Source: an uncultured Duodenibacillus sp. (GTDB lineage: Bacteria > Pseudomonadota > Gammaproteobacteria > Burkholderiales > Burkholderiaceae_F). Taken from it: 64,000 bases of DNA. Shown piece by piece: positions 1 through 12,942 of the stretch. Under the pieces are notes generated by a model, which was not told the DNA's origin, searched no databases, and saw nothing but the letters and a program-made list of their open reading frames with translations. The position numbers were made by a program, and so were the translations under genes. The stretch lies in contig CALXQK010000010.1 of the NCBI GenBank assembly GCA_944390745.1, positions 62,001 to 126,000 of the forward strand, read 5' to 3'. Every line of letters begins with the position of its first letter. Position 1 is the first letter of the stretch.

Positions 1-310
1 AGATCATGAGTCCGAATGTGGTGAGCAGCAGCGAAAAGAGCACCACCGAGCCCAGAATCAGAAAGAGGATGCCCCAGTGAAATTTTTCCACGCGGCCTTC
101 CTCGGGATCGGCGGGAGCCTTCAGCAGCCCGCGCAGGGCGATGATCGCTCCGATGAGGGCCATGGCACCCCCGAGCAGCGTTGGAAAGTATGCCGGCCCC
201 ATGCGCGCGGCCGAGCCAAGCTCATGGCGCTGGACAAAGACAATAAAAAAGATTCCCAGGAGCACGAAAAGCACGCCCGACCAGAAATCCTTTGCGTGAC
301 GGATGGTCAT
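1..310 (-). CDS. TctB-family small membrane subunit of a tripartite tricarboxylate transporter (partial)
   Basis: Reading the minus strand from ATG at 310 gives 103 residues with no stop before the window edge, so the 3' end is missing. The frame begins MTIRHAKDFWSGVLFVLLG and shows two hydrophobic segments (about residues 10-24 and 42-60) with an MGPAYFPTLLGG motif between them, then a third hydrophobic segment near the edge. This is the usual layout of TctB, the small four-helix subunit of the TTT importers. It lies 98 bases downstream of tctC on the same strand, and the large TctA permease would be expected next, outside the window. The role in carboxylate uptake across the inner membrane is inferred from family and context; the substrate is unknown. 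Confidence 0.8.
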   Translation of the reverse strand, partial: MTIRHAKDFWSGVLFVLLGIFFIVFVQRHELGSAARMGPAYFPTLLGGAMALIGAIIALRGLLKAPADPEEGRVEKFHWGILFLILGSVVLFSLLLTTFGLMI

Positions 311-408
311 GAAGAGAAAAAACTGCAGAGACTCCGAGGTCGAAGCAGGCCTGCGCCCGCAGGGGACGCAGGCGAGGACTTCGACCTGCGGGATGTTGAA
401 ATCGAAGG

Positions 409-1407
409 TTAGTCGACGCGGGCGCCGGAGGCCTTGACGATTTCAGCGTACTTCTTGAGTTCAGCGGCGATGAGCGCCTTGAATTCATCAGGCGAGCAGG
501 GGGCGGATTCGCCGCCGAGCTTGGCGAGGCGTTGCTTCATCTCCTCGCTGCTCAGAGCCTTGGTGATGACGGCGTTGAGGTGATTGACGATCTTGGCCGG
601 GGTCTTTGCGGGAACAAAGAGGCCGTACCAGGTCGAGATGTCGAAGCCGGGCACGCCCGCCTCAACCATCGTGGGGACGTCGGGCATGGACTTGGCGCGC
701 GTGGTGGTGGTCACCGCCAGCGGCACGAGCTTGCCCGCCTTGATGTTGGCCGTGGCCGAGGCGAGGTTGTCGAACATCAGGTCGGTCTGGCCGGCAAGAA
801 CCGAAAGCTGCGCGGCGGCAGCGCCGGCGTAGGGCACGTGCACCATCTTGATGCCGGCCTTGGCCTTGAGGAGCTCGCCCGCCATGTGGCCGCCCGAGCC
901 GTTGCCGCCCGAGGCGTAGTTGAGCTTGTCGGGGTTTTTCTTGCAGTAGGCCACGAGGTCGGCAACCGACTTGATGCCGGTGCGCTGCTGGAATTCAGGC
1001 GTCACCACCAGAACGTTGGGCACGTGCGCGATGAGCGTCACGGGCTCGAAGTCCTTGATGGGATCGTAGGGCAGCTTCTTGAAGAGATTGGGATTGACCG
1101 CATGGGTGGCGACCGCACCCACGCAAAGCGTCATGCCGTCGGGCTTTTGCTGCGCAAGATAGGCCACGCCGCGGTTGCCTCCCGCACCCGGACGGTTGTC
1201 GACGATGACGTTGCCCAGATCGGCGTGAACGGCCTCGGCGATGGCGCGGGCCGACACGTCCAGAGGTCCTCCGGGCGGGTAGGGAACAATGATTCGGATG
1301 GGATTGGAGCCCGTGCCGGTCTGAGCCAGAGACGCGAGGGGAACAGAGCTCAGGACGGAGGCTGCGGCAACGCCTCCAAGCAGAGTGCGACGATTCAGAT
1401 TGACCAC
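409..1407 (-). CDS. Bug/TctC-family periplasmic solute-binding protein
   Basis: This 332-residue protein starts with a twin-arginine-like leader (NRRTLLGG, residues 5-12) and a hydrophobic stretch ending near SLAQ, so it is likely exported. The mature part carries hallmarks of the Bug (TctC) receptors: IRIIVPYPPGG near residue 40, NRPGAGGN near 73, and an ASGGNGSGGHMAGELL segment near 165. The family binds carboxylates and similar small acids in the periplasm and delivers them to TctAB. The tctB gene follows directly, so this is the receptor of a complete TTT system rather than one of the many orphan Bug proteins of Burkholderiales. The ligand cannot be read from the sequence. An inverted repeat at 1463-1493 lies just upstream and could be its operator. 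Confidence 0.9.
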   Translation of the reverse strand: MVNLNRRTLLGGVAAASVLSSVPLASLAQTGTGSNPIRIIVPYPPGGPLDVSARAIAEAVHADLGNVIVDNRPGAGGNRGVAYLAQQKPDGMTLCVGAVATHAVNPNLFKKLPYDPIKDFEPVTLIAHVPNVLVVTPEFQQRTGIKSVADLVAYCKKNPDKLNYASGGNGSGGHMAGELLKAKAGIKMVHVPYAGAAAAQLSVLAGQTDLMFDNLASATANIKAGKLVPLAVTTTTRAKSMPDVPTMVEAGVPGFDISTWYGLFVPAKTPAKIVNHLNAVITKALSSEEMKQRLAKLGGESAPCSPDEFKALIAAELKKYAEIVKASGARVD

Positions 1408-1462
1408 TTCATCTTCCTTTTACGTTGAAACACCGGCCCCCTCGCAGTGGACGCGATTGACC

Positions 1463-1493
1463 CGGCAGTTTGTACTAATTGGAAAAACTGCCG
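1463..1493. promoter_or_regulatory. 9-bp inverted repeat upstream of tctC, possible operator
   Basis: CGGCAGTTT (1463-1471) and AAACTGCCG (1485-1493) form a perfect 9-bp inverted repeat with a 13-base spacer, 56 bases upstream of the tctC start on the minus strand. The spacing of about two helical turns between half-site centres fits a dimeric repressor or activator site. It could also fold as a hairpin in the tctC leader. No regulator gene is adjacent. Confidence 0.4.
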
Positions 1494-1602
1494 TCCATTC
1501 TATGCCTTTTTGCATCGCGGCGTCTCGTCGCGGCGCGGCGCGGACTGCGGCCGCGGCCTGCTGCTGCGGCGCATTTGCACCGCACCCGCCGGTGCGCTGG
1601 GA

Positions 1603-1631
1603 CTTGAAATTGCACCGGCAAGACGCCATAT
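1603..1631 (+). promoter_or_regulatory. Heat-shock (sigma-32 type) promoter of clpB
   Basis: CTTGAAA at 1603-1609 is followed after 14 bases by CGCCATAT at 1624-1631. This matches the RpoH consensus (CTTGAAA, 13-14 bases, CCCCATAT) at all but one position. It lies about 150 bases upstream of clpB, a classical heat-shock gene. Confidence 0.8.
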
Positions 1632-1782
1632 CAAAGACATCGGCGCGCCGCCTGCGGCCCCCCGCTCTTGCAGGGCGGGGCGGTCCGCACGGATGCCTTC
1701 GCAGGGAGGCGCCGCGGCGGCGCGCAGCGCTTTGGTCCGGCACGGGGCAGCGATCCCCTCGGGCCGAAACAGGGTAAAGGAT

Positions 1783-4383
<2,601 letters not shown>

Positions 4384-4427
4384 GACGCGGCCGCCGGCGG
4401 TCTGCCCCGGGCAGACCGCTGACAGCA

Positions 4428-4478
4428 GGCCCGCAGACTGCCAGCCGAAGCCGGCGGCAGCCTTGCGGGCCTTTTTTT
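4428..4478 (+). terminator. Intrinsic terminator of clpB
   Basis: GGCCCGCA (4428-4435) pairs with TGCGGGCC (4464-4471), with an inner CTGCC/GGCAG stem, and is followed by seven Ts (4472-4478). A further perfect hairpin, CGGTCTGCC with its complement, lies at 4398-4418 just before it. Confidence 0.85.
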
Positions 4479-4485
4479 GCGTCCA

Positions 4486-5676
4486 CTAGTTGAGCGTGGG
4501 GGCGAAGCTGCCCGAGGACTGGTTTTCGGGCAGCTCGATGTGTACGACCAGGCCCTGGGCGCTGGCGTACAGGGGCGAGCCGCAGTCCTCGCACCACTCG
4601 AGCGGAAAGTCCTGCTCGTGAAAGACGATGTTGGTGACGCCCTTGGTCTGCAGGATGCTCGTGGCGAGCTCACGCACCGCGTCCATCTCGTCGGGGTTGA
4701 CGGGCCAGGCCACGCCGGAGGCCACCTTGTCGGGCGAGCGGCGCGGCGTCAGGCCGATGCGCAGCTCGGCTGAGGTCTCCGGGTTGTCCGAGGAGGTCGG
4801 CACGAAGAAGGCCGCCGAGGCAATGACCTCGCCCGGGGGATAGCCCATGCACTCGACGAAGTCCACAAGCGACTTGAGGCTCCAGACGCGCATGGCGTTG
4901 TCGGTCTGCCGCCAGGCCCAGAAGTAGGCCGCAGGCGGCTGCACTTCAAAGACTGCGCCGATCATGGCAAGCGACAGGGCGTCGTGGGCCTCAATGCAAA
5001 ACTGCATCGCGGCCCGCGCGCGGTCGATGCTGCTCTCGTCGGCGGGGCGAAAGAGGTGCTCGCGCGAGCTTGCGCTCACCGACAGCAGAAGGTAGCGCGA
5101 ATCGGCAAAGTCGGCCGCCGCCGGCCGGTCGATCAGGTCGTGCACGTCGACCACGGGGTACTCGGGGTCCTCGACGGGCGCGGCAAGACGCGTCAGAAGC
5201 GCGCGAACCTTGCAAAGCGAGTCCGGAATGTGCTCGGGGGCGATGAGCGCATTGCCCACGTGCACCTTGACATCCTCGGTGTTGAGGGTGAAGAGCCGCC
5301 TGTAGGCCTCGGCCACGCGGGCCAGATGCGTCTCAGGGATCGTTCCGCAGAAGTTGCGGTAGCGGCTCCAGGTTAGAAGCGGAACGCCCACAAGAAGGCT
5401 CACGCCGTCGTCGGTGACGATGGTTTGCGCGGCCTCCTCGGCAAAGGACAGCAGCTGGTCGTAGGCATTGGGGCGGTCGTCCTTGAGGGCCGAGAGCGCG
5501 GCCTCGATTTCCGTGTCGTCTCCCGCGTCAAGCGCCTGGCGCGTGAGCCGTTCGAGAGCGCGCTCGTAGGGGGCGTCTTCAAGGATCGTGCTGCACTCGC
5601 CAAGAAGCATGGCCAGACGCGCGAGTTCGTCGCGCAAAAGCTTCTGCGCGCGGAGTTCTTCGGACTTTGTCGTCAT
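4486..5676 (-). CDS. DUF2863 family protein, function unknown
   Basis: This is a 396-residue cytoplasmic-looking protein with no signal peptide or membrane segment. The C-terminal block EWCEDCGSPLYASAQG, containing a CxxC pair, and the LLTWSRYRN segment near residue 100 match what I recall of the DUF2863 family, which is mainly found in Burkholderiales. The CxxC in a CEDCG context could bind a metal, but no function is established for the family. It is convergent with clpB and shares the short intergenic space holding the clpB terminator. A plausible promoter lies upstream at 5753-5782. Confidence 0.75.
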   Translation of the reverse strand: MTTKSEELRAQKLLRDELARLAMLLGECSTILEDAPYERALERLTRQALDAGDDTEIEAALSALKDDRPNAYDQLLSFAEEAAQTIVTDDGVSLLVGVPLLTWSRYRNFCGTIPETHLARVAEAYRRLFTLNTEDVKVHVGNALIAPEHIPDSLCKVRALLTRLAAPVEDPEYPVVDVHDLIDRPAAADFADSRYLLLSVSASSREHLFRPADESSIDRARAAMQFCIEAHDALSLAMIGAVFEVQPPAAYFWAWRQTDNAMRVWSLKSLVDFVECMGYPPGEVIASAAFFVPTSSDNPETSAELRIGLTPRRSPDKVASGVAWPVNPDEMDAVRELATSILQTKGVTNIVFHEQDFPLEWCEDCGSPLYASAQGLVVHIELPENQSSGSFAPTLN

Positions 5677-6202
5677 GTTGCGGTGTGTCTTGTGGTTTCA
5701 GAGGTCGCGGGCCTGCATTTTCAGCAGAAATTCTGCCGCGGCCTCCTGACGCGTTATACAACGTAGCGGGCGGGGAGTCTAACCAAATTTCAGGCGGCGA
5801 TGGAAAATTTTTCGCTTTCCCCCGCGCACCTGCCGCGGTTGGGCAGCCCCGCTCCCGGCGGGCGGTGGCGTGCAGTCCTATTTGATAAAATGCGCGCGAG
5901 CCCGCCCGGGAGCGCGCGTCTTGAAGCGCTGCCCCGGGAGCCCGGAGCTTCAGCCCCGAGGCTTGGTGAGAATGCCCTTTTTGGCCGCTTGCGCAATTTT
6001 TTTTTTCCTTGCATCGCCCGGTGCGCCGTCCGTCTTTCCCGGGACGCCCCCGTGATGCGGCAGGGCCCTCTCACGAGTCCTCTTCGAAATCCTTTGCAAC
6101 CCCTTCCTTTCTGTCTGCGGCCTTCCTTGGGCGGCCCGCGCCCCGGCGGGCGCCTGGTGCGCCGGGACTGGAGACAGGACGGACAATCATCCTGCAGTTT
6201 CG
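5677..6202. other. 526-base gene-free divergent intergenic region between DUF2863 and lepA
   Basis: No frame here looks like a gene. It holds the minus-strand promoter at 5753-5782, an extended -10-like TGATAAAAT at 5883-5891 facing lepA without a good -35, and a run of ten Ts at 5997-6006. No clear stem precedes the T run, so it is not a convincing terminator. Confidence 0.5.
5753..5782 (-). promoter_or_regulatory. Candidate sigma-70 promoter for the DUF2863 gene
   Basis: On the minus strand TTAGAC (5782-5777) and TATAAC (5758-5753) are separated by 18 bases, about 80 bases upstream of the DUF2863 start. The elements are reasonable but not perfect. Confidence 0.5.
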
Positions 6203-7996
<1,794 letters not shown>

Positions 7997-8105
7997 GACC
8001 GTCCCTGCACGAGGCCATTGAAACTGTTTGACTCATAAAAGAGGAGGCGGCGGCGCGGCTTTTTCCCGGGTTTCGACAACCGGCCGCCCATGCCGTTGAA
8101 AGTCC

Positions 8106-8996
8106 ATGAACTTTGCTTTGATTCTGTTTCTTCTGACCGTCTTCACGGGCATCATGTACGTGTTCGAGAAGGTGAAGTTTCTTCCCGAGCGGCGTCGCCG
8201 CGCCGACGCGCTGGCACGAAATTTCGAGTCGGCCAACCGCGAGGCGATCGACCGCGGGGAAAAGCAGGTGATTGATGCGCGCAACGCGCTCTACGCCGAG
8301 ACGATGCGCGAGCCCTGGTGGCTCGACTACACCGCCGGACTCTTTCCGGTGATCGCCATCGTCTTCTTGCTGCGTTCGTTTCTCTTCGAGCCCTTTCGCA
8401 TTCCCTCGGGCTCGATGCTGCCCACGCTCTACATCGGCGACTTCATTCTGGTCAACAAGTACGACTACGGCATTCGCCTGCCGGTGATCAACACCAAGGT
8501 GATCGAGGTCGGCGCCCCCAAGCGCGGCGACATCGTCGTCTTCCGCTATCCGATGGATGAGTCGATGGACTACATCAAGCGCGTGGTGGGCGTGCCGGGC
8601 GACACGGTGGCCTACATCGACAAGAAGCTCACGATCAACGGCGAGCCCGTCTCCTACGAGGGCGCGGCCGACTGGGTTGATCCCTTCACTATGGTGACCC
8701 TGACGCGCAGCACCGAAACGCTGGGCGGCGTGCGCCACGACATCGCCGTCGACCCCCGCGTGGGTCCGGGGCTGCGCGGACGTCCCTACGACCGCGTGGG
8801 CGACGGATGCCGCTACAGCGAAAACGGCTTTGTGTGCCGCGTGCCCGAGGGCCAGTACTTCGTCATGGGCGACAATCGCGACAACAGCGAGGACAGCCGC
8901 TACTGGGGCTTTGTCGAGGACCGCCAGCTCGTGGGCAAGGCCGTGGCGATCTGGGCCAACTTCAGCGACATGTCGCGCGTGGGCGGCGTGGATTGA
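8106..8996 (+). CDS. lepB: Signal peptidase I
   Basis: The protein has 296 residues. The N-terminal hydrophobic segment (residues 3-18) and a second one (about 79-93) anchor it in the inner membrane. Catalytic serine is Ser103 in IPSGSMLPTL and the general-base lysine is Lys158 in YIKRVVGVPGD. The conserved GDNRDNSEDSRYWG box lies near residue 255. It cleaves signal peptides of exported proteins, which here include the two autotransporters in this window. It follows lepA by 109 bases and precedes rnc by 18 bases. Confidence 0.97.
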   Translation: MNFALILFLLTVFTGIMYVFEKVKFLPERRRRADALARNFESANREAIDRGEKQVIDARNALYAETMREPWWLDYTAGLFPVIAIVFLLRSFLFEPFRIPSGSMLPTLYIGDFILVNKYDYGIRLPVINTKVIEVGAPKRGDIVVFRYPMDESMDYIKRVVGVPGDTVAYIDKKLTINGEPVSYEGAADWVDPFTMVTLTRSTETLGGVRHDIAVDPRVGPGLRGRPYDRVGDGCRYSENGFVCRVPEGQYFVMGDNRDNSEDSRYWGFVEDRQLVGKAVAIWANFSDMSRVGGVD

Positions 8997-9014
8997 TCCG
9001 CGGGAGGCAGGCTC

Positions 9015-9722
9015 ATGCACATGAACCGCACGGTGCTCGATGCAAGCGAGCTTGAAAAGCGCATCGGCTACGTCTTTCAAAACAAGGCGGTTCTGCGGCG
9101 CGCGCTCACGCACCGCAGTTTTTCCGCCGACCACAACGAGCGGCTGGAGTTTCTTGGCGACTCGGTTCTCAACTGCGTCATCGGCAGCGCGCTTTTTCTG
9201 CGCGACAAGCACTTCACCGAGGGCGTGCTCTCTCGCGCCCGCGCCAATCTGGTCTGCGAGAAGGCCCTCAATGAAATCGCCCGTGAGATCGACATCGGCG
9301 CCTTCATCCTTCTCGGGGACGGCGAGATCAAGACCGGCGGCGTGCAGCGGCCCTCGATTCTCGCCGACGCCTGTGAGGCGGTCTTCGGGGGCGTTTTTCT
9401 CGACGGCGGCTTTTCGGCCGCCCAGGAGGTCATCCTGCGGCTCTACGAGCCGATTCTGACCAGTGCGGCCATGGCGCACGAACGCCTTGACAAGGATGCC
9501 AAGACGAAGCTGCAGGAGTACCTGCAGGGGCTGCGCTATCCGTTGCCCGAGTACAAGGTTCTCAACATCGCCGGCGCAGCCCACAGGCAGGTCTTTCACT
9601 GCTCGTGCAGCATCGCGCGGCTCGGCATCGTCGAGCTCGGCGAGGGCACCAGCCGCCGCGCGGCCGAGCAGATCGCGGCCGAAAAGGCGCTGCAAAAGGC
9701 CATGCAGGCCGCCGGCTCCTAG
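9015..9722 (+). CDS. rnc: Ribonuclease III
   Basis: The protein has 235 residues with an N-terminal endonuclease domain and a C-terminal double-stranded RNA-binding domain (from about residue 160, KTKLQEYLQG). The signature NERLEFLGDS at residues 41-50 holds acidic residues Glu42, Glu45 and Asp49, and the second acidic pair is in DACEAVFGG. It processes rRNA precursors and structured mRNAs. GGAGGC seven bases before ATG 9015 supports this start over ATG 9021. era follows after 111 bases. Confidence 0.97.
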   Translation: MHMNRTVLDASELEKRIGYVFQNKAVLRRALTHRSFSADHNERLEFLGDSVLNCVIGSALFLRDKHFTEGVLSRARANLVCEKALNEIAREIDIGAFILLGDGEIKTGGVQRPSILADACEAVFGGVFLDGGFSAAQEVILRLYEPILTSAAMAHERLDKDAKTKLQEYLQGLRYPLPEYKVLNIAGAAHRQVFHCSCSIARLGIVELGEGTSRRAAEQIAAEKALQKAMQAAGS

Positions 9723-9833
9723 GCCGCCTGGCGGCTGGCTTCGAGCCCCATCGTTTTTCTTTTTTCGCGCGCCGGCGCTGCACGGCGGCAGACAGCCCGG
9801 CCGTGCAGGGCAGGCGCGCAACGGACAGCATTG

Positions 9834-10859
9834 ATGACAACGCAAGACAAGCAGGCGCCGGCGGCGCCGCAGCAGCCCGAGGCTTCCGGGGCCGGCGCTG
9901 CGCAGACTCCGGAACAGGACTTTGAGGCGATGCTCGCCGCGGCAGTGTCGCCCGCTGGCGCGCGCCGCTACCCGGAGAACTTTCGCTGCGGCTACGTGGC
10001 CGTCGTCGGACGTCCCAACGTGGGCAAGTCCACGCTCATCAACGCGCTTGTGGGTGAAAAGGTCTCCATCACCTCCAAAAAGCCCCAGACCACCCGCGAC
10101 CGGGTGCTCGGGGTGGTGACCGAGGATGACGCCCAGATGGTCTTTGTGGATACGCCGGGCTTTCAGTCGCGGCACACCTCGCAGCTTCTCAGGCGCATGA
10201 ACCGCACCGTGCGCAGCGCCCTGGCCGATGTGGACTGCGTGCTTTTCGTGATCGACGCGGCCGGCTGGAAGTCTGCCGACATGGAGGTGCTGCGGCTTTT
10301 GGACCGCAGCGCGCAAAACGTCATTCTCGTCTTGAACAAGATTGATCTTCTGGCCGACAAAAAGCGGCTTCTGCCCCTGATGGCCGACTCCATGACGCGC
10401 TTTCCCTTTGCGGCCATCGTGCCGGTGAGCGCTGAGAAAAGCCGCATGCTCGGGGATCTGACGGGCGAAATCAAGAAGCACCTGCCCGTGTCGGCCCCCT
10501 ATTTTGATCCGGACCTCTATACCGACAAGTCGCCGCGCTTCATCGTGGCCGAGACGATTCGCGAGAAGGCCTTCCGGCTTTTGGGCGACGAGCTTCCCTA
10601 CGGCGTGGCCGTGATGATCGAGTCCTGGAGCGAGGACGATGCGCATGCCGACATCGTGGCCGCGCTCATTGTCGAGCGCGAGAGCCACAAGCCCATCGTC
10701 ATCGGCGAGCACGGCGCCAAGCTGCGCGAGATCGGGCGCCTGGCCCGGGCCGACGTCGCCAGGCTTCTCGGCAAGCGCGTGCATCTGGAGATCTGGGTGC
10801 GCGTGCGCAAGGGCTGGAGCGATGACGCGCGGGTCTTGAAGTCCCTGGGCTACGAGTAG
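9834..10859 (+). CDS. era: GTPase Era with N-terminal extension
   Basis: The GTPase domain has Walker [10 protein letters not shown], switch II DTPGF and NKID; the C-terminal KH domain contains GEHGAKLREIG. Era binds the 3' end of 16S rRNA during 30S maturation. The protein is 341 residues, about 40 longer than typical, because an Ala/Pro/Gln-rich segment of about 50 residues precedes [17 protein letters not shown]. Starts are TTG 9831 or ATG 9834; I choose ATG. A later start cannot be excluded, but no good in-frame ATG with a ribosome site lies close to the GTPase domain. It is followed by recO after seven bases. Confidence 0.95.
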   Translation: MTTQDKQAPAAPQQPEASGAGAAQTPEQDFEAMLAAAVSPAGARRYPENFRCGYVAVVGRPNVGKSTLINALVGEKVSITSKKPQTTRDRVLGVVTEDDAQMVFVDTPGFQSRHTSQLLRRMNRTVRSALADVDCVLFVIDAAGWKSADMEVLRLLDRSAQNVILVLNKIDLLADKKRLLPLMADSMTRFPFAAIVPVSAEKSRMLGDLTGEIKKHLPVSAPYFDPDLYTDKSPRFIVAETIREKAFRLLGDELPYGVAVMIESWSEDDAHADIVAALIVERESHKPIVIGEHGAKLREIGRLARADVARLLGKRVHLEIWVRVRKGWSDDARVLKSLGYE

Positions 10860-10866
10860 CTGTCCC

Positions 10867-11703
10867 ATGCAAAACGCCCGGGAGGCTTCACCGCAGCAGA
10901 CGCCGGCCGCTCATGAGGAGGGCCGCGCGCAGCCGAGCCCTTCGCTGCAGCTTCTTGAGGCGGCCGCGCAGCAGGCTGCAGCGCGCGTTGTGCGCGTTCG
11001 CGGCGAGCCCGCCTATGTGCTCTCGGTCTGGCCCTGGCGCGAGACGAGCGTCATTGCCGAACTCCTGACCGAACACCACGGACGCGCGGCGGTCACCGTC
11101 AAGGGCGCCAAGCGCCCGGGCGGGAAGTTTCGCGGCCTCATCAATCTGTTCAACCCCCTGGTCGTCAACTACTCGGGCGCAGGCGAGGTGAAGAACCTCA
11201 CCGACGCGCGCTGGCTCGGAGGCCTCGCACTGATTCCGCCCGAGGCCATGACATCGGCCTTCTACGCCACCGAGCTCGTGCTGCGCATGACGGTTCGCGA
11301 GGATCCCTGTCCCGGACTTTTCGCCGCCTACACCGAGCTGCTTGCCTCGCTTGCCCATGAAAAGGGGCTTGCGCTTGAGGCGGCGCTGCGCCGCTTTGAG
11401 GTGCGGCTTCTTGCGGCGCTGGGCTGGGCGCAGGCTGGCGGCTATGAGCAGACGCCGGGCGAGGGGGGCGATGCCGCAAGGCTCTGGACCGTGCGCAGCG
11501 GTGCGCTCACCGAGGTGAAGGCTCTGCTGCCGGGCGAGGAGCCCGTGCCGGAGGCGGTGGTGCGCGCCATCGCACGCGCGGAATTTACGGACGCCGCCGT
11601 CATCCGGCGCTCCCGGGCCGTTTTGCGGGCCATTATCGGCTACTATGTGGGCGAGCGCGGCCTCAATACCCGCGCAACAATTGCTCTCTGGGCCGGAATC
11701 TGA
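10867..11703 (+). CDS. recO: DNA repair protein RecO
   Basis: This 278-residue protein starts seven bases after era, so the two are co-transcribed. The OB-fold core (EPAYVLSVWPWRETSVIAEL, then GRAAVTVKGAKRPGG) starts near residue 45, preceded by a variable Ala/Gln-rich extension, and the helical C-terminal half ends with LNTRATIALWAGI. RecO loads RecA on SSB-coated single-stranded DNA with RecR. In many relatives pdxJ and acpS follow; here nagZ comes next. Confidence 0.93.
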   Translation: MQNAREASPQQTPAAHEEGRAQPSPSLQLLEAAAQQAAARVVRVRGEPAYVLSVWPWRETSVIAELLTEHHGRAAVTVKGAKRPGGKFRGLINLFNPLVVNYSGAGEVKNLTDARWLGGLALIPPEAMTSAFYATELVLRMTVREDPCPGLFAAYTELLASLAHEKGLALEAALRRFEVRLLAALGWAQAGGYEQTPGEGGDAARLWTVRSGALTEVKALLPGEEPVPEAVVRAIARAEFTDAAVIRRSRAVLRAIIGYYVGERGLNTRATIALWAGI

Positions 11704-11805
11704 CGCGCCGCCGCATCTGCAAACAGCCGCGTCCGGCCGCAGCAGGGCGCAGGCACAGGAGTGCTGCGCTGCGCCCGTACGATTCTGCAAGGAGTCTCTT
11801 CTTTC

Positions 11806-12816
11806 ATGCTTGGCCCTGTTGTCTGCGACATTGCCTCGACGCGCCTTTCGGCGCACGAGGCGAGCCGCATTGCGCATCCCCTGGTCGGGATGGTGATTCT
11901 CTTTACCCGCAACTACGAAAATCCCCGGCAGCTCGCAGAGCTCTGCGCCGAGATCCATGCCGTCAAGCCCGGCGTTCTGATCGCCGTCGACCACGAGGGC
12001 GGCCGGGTGCAGCGCTTTCGCGAGGGTTTTACCGAGATTCCGGCCATGAGGTCCTACGGCGAGCTTTATGCGCGGGATCCCGAGCGGGCGCTGCGCGCCG
12101 CAGGCGCCGCGGGCTTCGTGCTTGCCTCGGAGCTTCGCGCCTGCGGGGTGGACTTCACCTTTGCGCCGGTGCTTGACCTTGACTGGGGGCGCAGCGCCAT
12201 CATCGGCCAGAGAGCCTTTTCGTCCGATCCCCGGGTCGTCGCGCGCCTTGCGCAGGCCGTCACCCACGGCTTTCTTGCCGCGGGCATGGCCAACTGCGGC
12301 AAGCACTTTCCCGGACACGGCTGGGCGCAGGCCGACAGCCACGTGGCGCTGCCCGTCGATGAGCGGCCGGCCGCCGACATCGAGTCCGCCGACGTCATGC
12401 CCTACGCCTGGATGGGCATCAGCCTTGTCTCGGTGATGACCGCGCACATCATCTATCCGCAGCTCGATGCGGTGCCCGCGACCTTTTCCCGGCGCATCCT
12501 CAGGGGGCTTTTGCGCGAAAGGCTGGGGTTTGACGGCTTTGTCTTTTCCGACGACCTCTCCATGAAGGGCGCGGTCAACGCCGGCGGCTACCCCGAGCGC
12601 GCCCGCAGGGCGCTCGATGCGGGCTGCGACGGGCTCATCTGCTGCAACGCGCCCGAGGAGGTCGATGCGCTGCTGCCGCAGCTCGAGTTCACGGCCGATG
12701 CGTCCTGGCGCGAGCGCGCCGCCCGCCTGGCGCCCCGCGGCCGGGCGCCGGAGCGCGAGCAGCTTGAGAAGCTGTCGCTCTACCGCCGCGCCCTTGAGCT
12801 CATGGACCCGGCTTAG
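11806..12816 (+). CDS. nagZ: Beta-N-acetylhexosaminidase NagZ
   Basis: The protein has 336 residues and belongs to glycoside hydrolase family 3. DHEGGRVQRF near residue 65, the KHFPGHG box near 167 and SDDLSMKGA (residues 248-256) with its catalytic Asp are all present. NagZ removes N-acetylglucosamine from cytoplasmic muropeptides during peptidoglycan recycling. The frame is open from 11761, but ATG 11806, preceded by AAGGAG at 11789-11794, matches the family start MLGPVVCDI. It sits where pdxJ-acpS-nagZ are found in other Burkholderiales. Confidence 0.95.
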   Translation: MLGPVVCDIASTRLSAHEASRIAHPLVGMVILFTRNYENPRQLAELCAEIHAVKPGVLIAVDHEGGRVQRFREGFTEIPAMRSYGELYARDPERALRAAGAAGFVLASELRACGVDFTFAPVLDLDWGRSAIIGQRAFSSDPRVVARLAQAVTHGFLAAGMANCGKHFPGHGWAQADSHVALPVDERPAADIESADVMPYAWMGISLVSVMTAHIIYPQLDAVPATFSRRILRGLLRERLGFDGFVFSDDLSMKGAVNAGGYPERARRALDAGCDGLICCNAPEEVDALLPQLEFTADASWRERAARLAPRGRAPEREQLEKLSLYRRALELMDPA

Positions 12817-12838
12817 CGCTATATTGAGCACTCTCAAG

Positions 12839-12868
12839 GGCAGGGGGCCAGCGGCCCTCCTGCCTTTT
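12839..12868 (+). terminator. Candidate terminator downstream of nagZ
   Basis: GGCAGGGGGCC pairs with GGCCCTCCTGCC around an AGC loop, followed by four Ts. The U tract is short, so termination may be partial. Confidence 0.6.
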
Positions 12869-12870
12869 GC

Positions 12871-12901
12871 AGGCGCCTGCGCCAGGCTCTGGCGCCTTTT
12901 C
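12871..12901 (+). terminator. Second hairpin between nagZ and pncB
   Basis: AGGCGCC (12871-12877) pairs with GGCGCCT (12891-12897) followed by TTTT. It stands in tandem with the preceding terminator and lies 42 bases before pncB. Confidence 0.5.
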
Positions 12902-12942
12902 TTGTCGCGGGAGCTTCCCGCAGTCCAAGAGGATTCCAATTC

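Noticed and set aside
5886..6010. Possible small RNA between an extended -10 (5883-5891) and a T10 run (5997-6006)
   Set aside because: No -35 element and no convincing stem directly before the T run.
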